Source: Ilyomonas sp965277535 (GTDB lineage: Bacteria; Bacteroidota; Bacteroidia; Chitinophagales; Chitinophagaceae). From it: a stretch of 64,000 nt of DNA. The position numbers and the translations under genes were made by a program. A model generated the notes under the pieces. That model did no database searches and was not told the DNA's origin. It saw only the letters and a list, made by a program, of their open reading frames with translations. How positions within the stretch are numbered: the first letter of the stretch is position 1; each line of letters starts with the position of its first letter. The stretch is from assembly GCA_965277535.1 (NCBI GenBank), contig OZ255825.1, positions 4,216,001 to 4,280,000 of the forward strand, read 5' to 3'. Shown piece after piece: positions 9,138 to 16,809 of this stretch.

Positions 9138-9218
9138 ATGAAGCTATCGTTATCACATATCATACTTACCAACATAGCCACAACCCCTGCTATCATTACC
9201 ATTATTACAACCCTGTAA
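9138..9218 (+). CDS. thrL: Threonine operon leader peptide (Thr/Ile-rich)
   Basis: A 26-residue open frame beginning ATG at 9138 and ending TAA at 9216-9218, about 115 bp before thrA. It contains six Thr and seven Ile codons, and its last eight residues are IITIITTL. This is the pattern of thr attenuator leaders, in which ribosome stalling at Thr/Ile codons decides downstream RNA folding. A perfect hairpin lies downstream at 9255-9284. The composition and position make chance unlikely, though the frame is short. A longer in-frame extension upstream to 8991 exists but lacks this bias. Confidence 0.7.
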   Translation: MKLSLSHIILTNIATTPAIITIITTL

Positions 9219-9254
9219 AGGGGTAAGCATTATCATATCATCCACGGGCAAACG

Positions 9255-9284
9255 CTGTTATCATCACTCAAAAATTGATAACAG
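9255..9284 (+). promoter_or_regulatory. Candidate thr attenuator hairpin
   Basis: CTGTTATCA (9255-9263) and TGATAACAG (9276-9284) form a perfect 9-bp stem between the leader peptide and thrA. The right arm can also pair with GTTATCA at 9149-9155 inside the leader-peptide frame, and ACCCC at 9183-9187 can pair with GGGGT at 9220-9224, giving mutually competing folds. There is no strong U-run after the stem (AAAACAATC), so it may act on translation or use another termination signal. Confidence 0.45.
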
Positions 9285-9334
9285 AAAACAATCTATCATT
9301 GCATCTTCTTTTAAAATAAAATCTGGAACAGCTT

Positions 9335-11785
9335 ATGAAAGTTGTGAAGTTTGGCGGCACATCGGTAGCCAATGCAACCAATATAAAAAAAGTAGTCAAC
9401 ATTATAAAAGGAAACAACGAACCGCAAATTGTAATTGTATCTGCATTCAGCGGCGTTACTGATCAATTAATACAAATTGGAAACTGGGCAGAACGCAATG
9501 ATGACGCGTATTTAAGCTTACTAAAAGACTTAGAAACAAAGCACCTTGACGCAGTTCGCGACTTGCTTCCCGTTACCACGCAAAGCCATTGTTTAAGCGA
9601 CGTAAAGCAACATTTTAATGAATTGGAAGATATCTGCGAAGGTGTGTTTCGGTTGCAGGAACTTTCACTTCGCACGAAAGATCGCATCCTTGCTTTTGGG
9701 GAATTGTTGTCATCTAAAATTATCTCTGCTTACTTGCAATCATTACATATCAATCACCAATGGATTGATTCAAGAAAAGCGATAAAAACAAACAGCCATT
9801 TTGGTAATGCGGCTGTGAACTTTGATGAAACGGACAAGTTAATTACCGAAATTGTTGCAAAACCAAACCTCTACCTTGCGCCCGGCTTTATTGCGAGTGA
9901 TGATAATAATTATACCACCACATTAGGTCGTGGCGGAAGTGATTATACAGCAGCCATTTTTGCGGCAGCTATCAATGCAACATCGTTGGAAATATGGACG
10001 GATGTAACCGGCATGATGACTGCCGACCCGCGTTGGGTGCCCGGTGCCAAAACCATTAAGGCAACCAGCTACGAAGCGGCGATGGAGCTATCGCATTTTG
10101 GCGCAAAGGTCATTTACCCGCCCACCATTCAACCCGTCATGCAAAAGAACATTCCCACCTTAATTAAAAACACATTTGCACCGGATGAAGAAGGCACCGT
10201 CATTCAGAGTTCTGTTAACTCGCCTTCAGGTGTTAGCACTGAAACCATCACCGGCATTTCAAGCATCAACAGCATTGCTTTGTTAAGCCTCGAAGGCAGC
10301 GGTATGGTTGGCATTCCGGGTTTTTCAAAACATCTGTTCGAAGCCCTGGCGAATGAACGAATCAATGTGATTTTGATTACGCAAAGCTCTTCCGAACATT
10401 CCATTTGCGTGGCCGTAAATGCGAATGATGCAATCAAAGCCAAAACCGCTGTGAACGCGGCTTTCAAGAGAGAAATAGAAAGTGGAAATGTAGAAGAACT
10501 GAAGATTGAAACAGGCTTATCCATCATTGCCTTGGTAGGTGATAAAATGAAAAGCCATCCCGGTATCAGCGGTAATATGTTTGGCGCTTTGGGAAGAAAC
10601 GGTATTAACATTCGCGCTATTGCGCAAGGCTCCTCAGAACGGAATATCTCTGCTGTTATCTCATCTGATGATGTAAAAAAAGGGGTGAATGTTTTGCACG
10701 AAGCGTTCTTCGAAGCCACTACTTACAAGCAGTTAAATGTGTTTGTTGTGGGCACAGGCAATGTTGGTAAAAAATTAATTGGGCAAATCCAAAAGCAGCA
10801 GCGTTTCTTAGAAGAGCACTTCAACATACAAGTGCGCATGACTGGCATTGCCAACAGTAAAAAAATGTTGTTTGTTGAAAATGGAAACGCTATCAATCTA
10901 TCGGCATGGCAGGAAGAGTTAGGAACTTCTGATACCATGAATTTGGACACGTTTATAAATACCTTAATTAACAAGAATCTTCGCAATTCAGTGTTTGTTG
11001 ATGTTACTGCGAATCATGCCGTGGCCGATGTTTATTTGCCCTTATTAGAAAAGAGCATTTCAGTGGTGGCATGCAATAAAGTAGCGGCTTCTTCGCTGTA
11101 TCAAAATTATTTAAAACTAAAACAAACGGCTAAGGAGTTTAATACGCAGTATCTCTTTGAAACCAATGTGGGCGCAGGTTTGCCAGTGATTGGCACATTG
11201 AGCGATTTGCGAAAAAGCGGTGATGTGGTGAATAAAATTCGGGCAGTGTTAAGTGGTACGTTGAACTTTGTTTTTAATAAATATGATGGCACAACTCCCT
11301 TTGCACAAATTGTAAAAATGGCGCAGGACGAAGGCTATACTGAACCCGATCCGCGATTGGATTTGGGTGGCACCGATGTGATGCGTAAGATATTGATCCT
11401 TGCCCGTGAAGCTGGTGAGCCATTAGAGATGGAAGCCATCTCTAACAACGGCTTTTTGCCCCGTTCTTGTTTTGAAGGAAGTGTCGCCGATTTTTATAAA
11501 GAAATGGAACGGCATGAAGCGCATTTTCAAGCCTTATATAATGAGGCGAAAACAAAAGGCTGCAAGCTGAAATTTGTGGCGCAGTATGCAGATGGAAAAG
11601 CTTCTGTTGGCTTGCAGCACATTACACCCGACTCTGATTTTTATCATTTGTATGGAAAGGACAATGCAGTTTTATTTTATACGCAACGCTATCCTGAACA
11701 ACCCTTGGTAGTGAAAGGTGCGGGCGCCGGTGCCGATGTTACAGCAAGCGGTGTGTTTGCAGATATTATAAGGGTGGCCCGCTAA
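9335..11785 (+). CDS. thrA: Bifunctional aspartokinase / homoserine dehydrogenase
   Basis: An 816-residue fusion enzyme catalysing the first and third steps from aspartate to homoserine in threonine and methionine synthesis. The N-terminal aspartokinase begins MKVVKFGGTSV (kinase motif 5-11) and includes GRGGSDYTA in the catalytic core. Two ACT-type regulatory regions span about 310-460 (e.g. ALVGDKMKSHPGISG), so threonine feedback is likely. The homoserine dehydrogenase part starts with the NAD(P)-binding motif VFVVGTGNVG near 470-479 and ends at 816. Length matches ThrA. It is first in the operon with thrB, behind a Thr/Ile leader, so transcription attenuation by threonine is inferred. Confidence 0.96.
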   Translation: MKVVKFGGTSVANATNIKKVVNIIKGNNEPQIVIVSAFSGVTDQLIQIGNWAERNDDAYLSLLKDLETKHLDAVRDLLPVTTQSHCLSDVKQHFNELEDICEGVFRLQELSLRTKDRILAFGELLSSKIISAYLQSLHINHQWIDSRKAIKTNSHFGNAAVNFDETDKLITEIVAKPNLYLAPGFIASDDNNYTTTLGRGGSDYTAAIFAAAINATSLEIWTDVTGMMTADPRWVPGAKTIKATSYEAAMELSHFGAKVIYPPTIQPVMQKNIPTLIKNTFAPDEEGTVIQSSVNSPSGVSTETITGISSINSIALLSLEGSGMVGIPGFSKHLFEALANERINVILITQSSSEHSICVAVNANDAIKAKTAVNAAFKREIESGNVEELKIETGLSIIALVGDKMKSHPGISGNMFGALGRNGINIRAIAQGSSERNISAVISSDDVKKGVNVLHEAFFEATTYKQLNVFVVGTGNVGKKLIGQIQKQQRFLEEHFNIQVRMTGIANSKKMLFVENGNAINLSAWQEELGTSDTMNLDTFINTLINKNLRNSVFVDVTANHAVADVYLPLLEKSISVVACNKVAASSLYQNYLKLKQTAKEFNTQYLFETNVGAGLPVIGTLSDLRKSGDVVNKIRAVLSGTLNFVFNKYDGTTPFAQIVKMAQDEGYTEPDPRLDLGGTDVMRKILILAREAGEPLEMEAISNNGFLPRSCFEGSVADFYKEMERHEAHFQALYNEAKTKGCKLKFVAQYADGKASVGLQHITPDSDFYHLYGKDNAVLFYTQRYPEQPLVVKGAGAGADVTASGVFADIIRVAR

Positions 11786-11806
11786 TTTGAAAATTGACAA
11801 TTTATA

Positions 11807-12733
11807 ATGAAAAATATTGTTGTTCATGCCCCCGCAACGGTAGCCAATTTGGTGTGTGGCTTTGATGTACTGGGCTTGTGTTTGCACGAGCCATACGATG
11901 TGATGGACGTTACTTTATTGGATGAAAAAAAAGTAATTATAAAGAGTGCCGATGGCTATCCCTTACCTGAAGACCCCACGCAAAATACGGCTGGTGCGCC
12001 CTTAATAGAAATGATAAATGAGTTGAACGAAAACATTGGTTTTGAAGTACTCATTTACAAGCGCATCAAGCCGGGAAGCGGTGTGGGCAGCAGTGCCGCA
12101 AGTGCAGCCGGAGCGGTGGTGGCAGCCAATCATTTGCTTAATAATTATTTTACAAAAGAAGAGTTGATACAGTTTGCAATGTGGGGCGAAAAAGTGGCCA
12201 GCGGCGTAAAGCACGCCGATAACATTGCACCTTGCATTTATGGCGGTGTAACGCTTATCCGTTCTATCTTTCCGCTGGATATTATTCCCCTATCTACGCC
12301 ACCGTTATATGTTACTGTTGTGCATCCGCAGATAGAAGTAAGAACTGCCGATGCGCGAGCCATTTTAAAACACAATGTAACGCTGAAAGATGCCATTAAA
12401 CAATGGGGAAATGTGGGTGGATTGGTGGCAGGTTTTTTAAAAGAAGATTACGATTTAATTGGCCGTTCGCTGGAAGATTTTATTATTGAACCAGTGCGAA
12501 GTATGCTCATTCCCGGGTTCGATGAAATTAAGAAAGGATGCAAAAGAGCAGGTGCATTGGGCGGCGGCATTTCAGGCAGCGGTCCTTCTATTTTTATGTT
12601 GAGCAAAGAGCACAGCACAGCCTTACAGGTAGAGCAAATTATGAAAGAGGTATTTGGTAATTTGAAGATAGACCATCACACGTATGTAACCAAGATTAAT
12701 GGGGAAGGAGTGAAGGTGGTGGAAAGGAGGTAA
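11807..12733 (+). CDS. thrB: Homoserine kinase
   Basis: A 308-residue GHMP-family kinase that phosphorylates homoserine for threonine synthesis. The ATP-binding motif PGSGVGSSAASAAGAV lies near 88-103, and the C-terminal motif GGGISGSGPSIFML is present. It starts 21 bp after thrA, so the two are co-transcribed. The usual third member, thrC, does not follow: the next gene encodes an outer-membrane protein about 200 bp away. Threonine synthase must be encoded elsewhere or the operon has been split. Confidence 0.95.
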   Translation: MKNIVVHAPATVANLVCGFDVLGLCLHEPYDVMDVTLLDEKKVIIKSADGYPLPEDPTQNTAGAPLIEMINELNENIGFEVLIYKRIKPGSGVGSSAASAAGAVVAANHLLNNYFTKEELIQFAMWGEKVASGVKHADNIAPCIYGGVTLIRSIFPLDIIPLSTPPLYVTVVHPQIEVRTADARAILKHNVTLKDAIKQWGNVGGLVAGFLKEDYDLIGRSLEDFIIEPVRSMLIPGFDEIKKGCKRAGALGGGISGSGPSIFMLSKEHSTALQVEQIMKEVFGNLKIDHHTYVTKINGEGVKVVERR

Positions 12734-12790
12734 TAACTACGCTTAAATCTTAGACGTTGATGTATGCTTGTTGGTGTATTCTATCTTATC

Positions 12791-12816
12791 GCATCGTCCC
12801 TTTCAGGAGACGATGC
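12791..12816 (+). terminator. Hairpin after thrB (possible terminator)
   Basis: GCATCGTC (12791-12798) pairs exactly with GACGATGC (12809-12816), about 60 bp after the thrB stop. No strong T-run follows, so termination is uncertain. Confidence 0.4.
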
Positions 12817-12937
12817 TTGAACTGACGATGGTTTAAAAGCCTGAATTTTTGTTTCGTTAAACTCATATTTTTCATACATACGTCAAGCAGCAAAGTAAAA
12901 TCTCCCTCTGTCTTTTTAAAACATAAACTAATATGCT

Positions 12938-13609
12938 TTGAAAACGACTTATTTAACTGTTGCTGCTTTATGCTTTCGTTTCATGACGTTTGGTCAGGAC
13001 GATTCTTTATTATTTAAGAATCAACTTAAGTTTTCACCTTTGCGGGTAATTGATTTTATCAATCCGGGTTTTGAAATGAGTTATGAAAGGTCGTTCTCAA
13101 AATTATCTTCAACGCAGTTGTCGGTTGGTTATATGGCTGATCCTTTCCATTTCACTCCGTTTCAAAACACCAATGGATACAGACTGGCGTTGGAGGAAAA
13201 ATTTTTTAAAAGAATCGGACGCAAAAGCAAAACTTATTTCTCTGCAGAGTTGGTATATTATCATTTGCATTTTGAAAACAGCGACGCACGTTGGAAGTTT
13301 AATCCTCCTGATAGCACTACTATTGTGCCATACAAAGATGTGACCTACTACCGCAAATACACAACCACCTTCAATCTCAAATATGGCGTACAATACAATT
13401 TAAACAAGCATTTAGTTCTTGACTTTTGTGTAGGTTTTGGTGTCCGTTATTACAATGTAAAAAAGTTTCATCCAATTATTCCGAATGAACTTCCGGTTGA
13501 ACCAACCGGATTAATCAGCCCGTTCGACTTTTATAATGTCGCATCCACACCTGGCCATCATTTCAGCGCCACTCTTCCTTTTAATATCAAAATAGGATTC
13601 GCTTTTTAA
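12938..13609 (+). CDS. Outer-membrane beta-barrel-like protein (hypothetical)
   Basis: A 223-residue protein with an N-terminal hydrophobic signal (MKTTYLTVAALCFRFMTFGQ) and alternating aromatic/hydrophobic strands throughout, such as YSAELVYYHLHFE, TTTFNLKYGVQYNL and HLVLDFCVGFGVRYY. It ends NIKIGFAF, with the aromatic C-terminal residue typical of outer-membrane barrels. The segment count fits an 8-stranded barrel of the DUF3575/OmpW-like size. Function unknown. It precedes the nitrilase-family gene by 34 bp but that gene has its own candidate promoter. Confidence 0.6.
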   Translation: MKTTYLTVAALCFRFMTFGQDDSLLFKNQLKFSPLRVIDFINPGFEMSYERSFSKLSSTQLSVGYMADPFHFTPFQNTNGYRLALEEKFFKRIGRKSKTYFSAELVYYHLHFENSDARWKFNPPDSTTIVPYKDVTYYRKYTTTFNLKYGVQYNLNKHLVLDFCVGFGVRYYNVKKFHPIIPNELPVEPTGLISPFDFYNVASTPGHHFSATLPFNIKIGFAF

Positions 13610-13619
13610 TTTGTCTTTT

Positions 13620-13627
13620 TACTTTCG
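13620..13627 (+). promoter_or_regulatory. Candidate -7 box for the nitrilase-family gene
   Basis: TACTTTCG, 16 bp before the ATG at 13644, resembles the TAnnTTTG box and the boxes proposed at 9120 and 16031. No further support. Confidence 0.3.
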
Positions 13628-13643
13628 TTAAAATCGCCTTTCA

Positions 13644-14600
13644 ATGCAAAACATAAAAATCGCTACCGCACAGTTTGAACACAAAAGCGGTGATAAACAA
13701 TACAATCTACACATCATTGAAAGCCTTTGCCAGAAGGCAAAAGAAGACGGTGCAGGAGCCGTTGCGTTTCATGAATGTTCCATCACTGGTTATACGTTTG
13801 CAAGGCATCTTTCCAAACAACAAATGCTCGATTTGTCCGAGTTCATTCCCGAAGGGGAAAGTATAAAAGCACTCACTAAAATTGCGGCAAAAACAAACGT
13901 TGCCGTGCTGGCAGGGCTGTTTGAAAAAGATGAAAACGACAATATTTACAAAGCGTATGTATGTGTTGATGGAAATGGTTTGGTGGCTAAATACCGCAAG
14001 CTGCATCCATTTATCAACCACAACATAACACCCGGCAACGAGTACTGTGTGTTTGATTTGCTCGGCTGGAAATGCGGCATTTTAATTTGCTACGATAACA
14101 ATATCATCGAAAATGTAAGAGCTACAAAACTGTTGGGTGCTGACATTATTTTCATGCCGCACGTTACTATGTGTACGCCTTCCACACGCCCGGGTGCTGG
14201 TTTCGTTGATCCCAAATTGTGGCAAAACAAAGAATCCGATCCTACTTCTTTGCGGTTGGAATTTAATGGCATGAAAGGACGTGAATGGCTGATGAAATGG
14301 TTGCCCGCACGAGCTTACGATAACGCAGTATATGCTGTATTTGCCAACGCCATTGGCATGGATGACGACCAGTTAAAAAATGGTTGCTCCATGATTGTTG
14401 ACCCGTTTGGTGATGTGATTGCAGAATGTAGAAAGCTTGATAACGACGTGCAAACGGCTGTGTTAACACCGGAAAAATTAACGCAAGCTGGCGGCTACCG
14501 TTACCTCAAAGCAAGACGCCCCGATTTGTATAAAGACATTATTGGACAGCCGCATGTTCCTGATCAAAAAGTAGTGTGGTTGAATGCGGGTGAAGAGTAA
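13644..14600 (+). CDS. Nitrilase-superfamily carbon-nitrogen hydrolase
   Basis: A 318-residue cytoplasmic C-N hydrolase. The catalytic triad is visible: Glu44 (FHECS), Lys119 (KYRKLHP) and Cys149 (ILICYDN). It has an extra C-terminal stretch after the core, ending RRPDLYKDIIGQPHVPDQKVVW, as in beta-ureidopropionase or N-carbamoyl amidase-like branches. The exact substrate (an amide or N-carbamoyl compound) cannot be read from sequence. No metabolic partner lies beside it. Length is slightly above the 260-300 typical of simple amidases. Confidence 0.85.
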   Translation: MQNIKIATAQFEHKSGDKQYNLHIIESLCQKAKEDGAGAVAFHECSITGYTFARHLSKQQMLDLSEFIPEGESIKALTKIAAKTNVAVLAGLFEKDENDNIYKAYVCVDGNGLVAKYRKLHPFINHNITPGNEYCVFDLLGWKCGILICYDNNIIENVRATKLLGADIIFMPHVTMCTPSTRPGAGFVDPKLWQNKESDPTSLRLEFNGMKGREWLMKWLPARAYDNAVYAVFANAIGMDDDQLKNGCSMIVDPFGDVIAECRKLDNDVQTAVLTPEKLTQAGGYRYLKARRPDLYKDIIGQPHVPDQKVVWLNAGEE

Positions 14601-14615
14601 TAGCTTCTATATGTT

Positions 14616-15062
14616 TTATTCCGGCTTGTACATGTGAATGGACATGGCTACAATCTTCCAATCTCCATTTGTTTTTTCCAATATTTTCATTTCGTGCGAG
14701 TACGATTGAGTGCCATCTGCATCCGTTGATACTTCATCATGGCTTACCCAGGCATCGTTGCCATGAACGCTGAATTTATAATTGCTGTTTACTGCACTAC
14801 CGCCTTTGCCCATCATATTGGCGGGCGGGTTTATCATTGTTGCAGCCGGAACAACAAACGATTTTCCATCAGTCGTTGATACCAGAATAGTACCGTAAGG
14901 CTGAACCTGCCAGCAAGCCGCGTGGGTTTTTACATCACCGCTTCGCCACGTAGCAGATTCACGTTCGAGCAATTGTTTAATAGCCGTTGTATCGTTTGTT
15001 GGTTGTGCATGTAAAAGGGCAAAAGAAAAAAGCAGTAAAAACAAAAATAGAAATTGTTTCAT
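14616..15062 (-). CDS. Secreted SnoaL/DUF4440-like protein
   Basis: A 148-residue protein if started at MKQFLFLF (15062), which gives a clean signal peptide ending LLHAQ. A longer open frame upstream lacks signal-like character and overlaps the promoter of the divergent gene, so the short start is preferred; MHFYMKQF (15074) is an alternative. The mature part has the NTF2-like pattern: AIKQLLERESATWRSGD near the start and a C-terminal WKIVAMSIHMYKP. Such proteins are small-molecule-binding cones, and function is unknown. It is convergent with the nitrilase-family gene (16 bp apart). Confidence 0.65.
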   Translation of the reverse strand: MKQFLFLFLLLFSFALLHAQPTNDTTAIKQLLERESATWRSGDVKTHAACWQVQPYGTILVSTTDGKSFVVPAATMINPPANMMGKGGSAVNSNYKFSVHGNDAWVSHDEVSTDADGTQSYSHEMKILEKTNGDWKIVAMSIHMYKPE

Positions 15063-15212
15063 ATAGAAGTGCATTGATTTGTTCCTGCTAAAGTAAGACC
15101 AAATACAATTTACCGGCACATAAAATGTGAAGCTATTGGTTTTGGCTGCGCAGCATAAAGATTGCTTTGCTGAGATGTTTTCTGTTCTGTTGCTCAATAC
15201 AATTATAACCTT

Positions 15213-15926
15213 ATGAAAAAATTTCTTCTCCTTTGCTTGCCTTTGTTTTTGCTCAATATTGTTTGCTCTGCTTGCCCGGTTTGCAATCAAAACATAAGAA
15301 ACGCCATCTACAACAGCACTTTTTATCCCAACTTATTTACAATGCTTTCCGCATTTATTGTGTTGGCAGTTGTAGTTGCAGCTTTAACCATTGCTACTAC
15401 AAAAAGGCACAAAAACAAACTTGCCGTAAACCCAGGCGCAGCAAGCGTTTCGCCGGTTCCGTTAACCACAGCTTCGCTTATATTGGGCATTGGTTTGGGT
15501 GGCTTTGTTGATGGCATTGTGCTGCATCAAATCCTTCAGATTCATGAAATGCTATCCAATAAAATTGATGCTACCAACTATATCGGCAAAAGCGTAAACA
15601 TGTTTTGGGATGGCATCTTTCACCTGTTTTGTTTCATTGTTGTTTTTACAGGTATTGTTTTGTTGTGGCGATTAATGAAAAGAAACGATGTTGACTGCTC
15701 TGGTAAATTATTTACAGCCGGTTTGATTGGCGGTTGGGGTTTGTTTAATTTGATTGAAGGATTGATAGATCATCAAATATTAAAGCTGCACAACGTGATA
15801 GAATTTGCAACGGATCATACCATTGGCAATTACAGTTTTCTGGGAGCTTCTTTTGTGATGTTGACGGTGAGTTTTATTTTGTTTCAAAGTGAAAATAAAA
15901 AGCGGTACAATGGCTTACCCTTTTAA
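15213..15926 (+). CDS. DUF2243 membrane protein with N-terminal CPVC segment
   Basis: A 237-residue membrane protein. A signal-like start is followed by ACPVC near 20-24 and a helix. From about 88 it carries the DUF2243 pattern twice: GLGGFVDGIVLHQILQIHEM and, later, FNLIEGLIDHQILKLHNV. The paired Asp/His residues within helices suggest metal or quinone chemistry in the membrane, but no activity is established. The CPVC-containing N-terminal extension is longer than in plain DUF2243 proteins. It is divergent from the SnoaL-like gene. Confidence 0.7.
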   Translation: MKKFLLLCLPLFLLNIVCSACPVCNQNIRNAIYNSTFYPNLFTMLSAFIVLAVVVAALTIATTKRHKNKLAVNPGAASVSPVPLTTASLILGIGLGGFVDGIVLHQILQIHEMLSNKIDATNYIGKSVNMFWDGIFHLFCFIVVFTGIVLLWRLMKRNDVDCSGKLFTAGLIGGWGLFNLIEGLIDHQILKLHNVIEFATDHTIGNYSFLGASFVMLTVSFILFQSENKKRYNGLPF

Positions 15927-16009
15927 CACAACTTCTTTTGTTTGCAAGTGTATTTATAAAGTGATTAACGATGTGTTGATGAAAAATTAAGTAAAATAAA
16001 AAGCAGTCA

Positions 16010-16038
16010 TTTGCATCGCCGATTATTTACTATTTTCG
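16010..16038 (+). promoter_or_regulatory. Candidate promoter of the PIN toxin-antitoxin operon
   Basis: TTTG at 16010-16013 and TATTTTCG at 16031-16038, 17 bp apart, match the Bacteroidota -33/-7 arrangement and lie 22 bp before the antitoxin ATG. Confidence 0.4.
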
Positions 16039-16060
16039 ATAGGTAAACAAAACGAAAGTT

Positions 16061-16288
16061 ATGGTAGCGGTAACAGGAATTTATCAGGATGGGCTTATAA
16101 AACTGGATAAAGAATACACATCCAACCGTCCGGTAAAAGTAATTGTAACTTTTTTGGAAAACAATGAAACCGAGCCGGAAAAAGTTTTGAAATTGTCTGA
16201 TTTTTCGTTCGCAGAAAGCCAGAAAAACTTAGCAAACTTTAAGGGTTCTCTTAGTGATGCTTTAATCGAAGAAAGAAGATCAGAGTAA
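16061..16288 (+). CDS. Putative antitoxin of a PIN-domain toxin pair
   Basis: A 75-residue protein whose stop codon overlaps the ATG of the PIN-domain gene by one base (TAATG), the usual coupling of antitoxin and toxin. The N-terminal half, MVAVTGIYQDGLIKLDKEY followed by KVIVTFLE, resembles the short beta-rich DNA-binding part of DUF104/AbrB-like antitoxins. The C-terminal half (SLSDALIEERRSE) is charged, as in toxin-binding tails. Assignment rests on both context and this weak similarity. Confidence 0.6.
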   Translation: MVAVTGIYQDGLIKLDKEYTSNRPVKVIVTFLENNETEPEKVLKLSDFSFAESQKNLANFKGSLSDALIEERRSE

Positions 16289-16719
16289 TGAAACTATTTT
16301 TGGATACCTCTTGTTTGTTAAAACTTTACAATAAAGAAAAGGGCACAGAAGAATTAGAGCTTATTTTTTCTACCATAAAAATTACGAAAGTTTTTCTTTC
16401 TGAAATTTCAAAAGTAGAACTTACTTCCTCTCTTTGGAAGAAGGTTCGCACAAAAGAAATAACAATTTCTGAAGCCTTAGTAAGCTTACAATTGTTTAAT
16501 TCTGATGTAAACAGATACACGTTTATTGCAGCAGAAACTGCCATTCTCGAACAAGCGAGATCACTCATATCAAAATACAAAACCACCAGCTTACGAACAT
16601 TAGACAGCATTCAACTTGCCACTTGCACTAGTTTATCACAACAGGCTGATTTATTTCTTACAGCCGACGAACTTTTAAAAACTTTATTAAAAGCAGAAGG
16701 TTTACCAACCGAAATATAA
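16288..16719 (+). CDS. PIN-domain ribonuclease toxin (VapC-like)
   Basis: A 143-residue PIN domain with the expected acidic set: Asp6 (FLDTSCLLKLY), Glu44 (SKVELTS), Asp106 (LRTLDSIQLA) and Asp127 (FLTADELL). These residues bind metal ions in VapC-type RNases that cut tRNA or rRNA when the antitoxin is degraded. It is translationally coupled to the small gene before it. All four acidic residues are present, so it should be active. The pair may be self-regulated from the promoter near 16010. Confidence 0.8.
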   Translation: MKLFLDTSCLLKLYNKEKGTEELELIFSTIKITKVFLSEISKVELTSSLWKKVRTKEITISEALVSLQLFNSDVNRYTFIAAETAILEQARSLISKYKTTSLRTLDSIQLATCTSLSQQADLFLTADELLKTLLKAEGLPTEI

Positions 16720-16809
16720 CCTGATTGAAATTGTTATCAAAGTCATCCAAAACCATCCTTAAAAATTCTTTACTTTACTATTCAAAACAAAAAGTAAAGA
16801 ACTGACTGA

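Noticed and set aside
14616..15290. Long start for the secreted SnoaL-like gene
   Set aside because: The extra N-terminal part overlaps the divergent gene and destroys the signal peptide; the start at 15062 is preferred.
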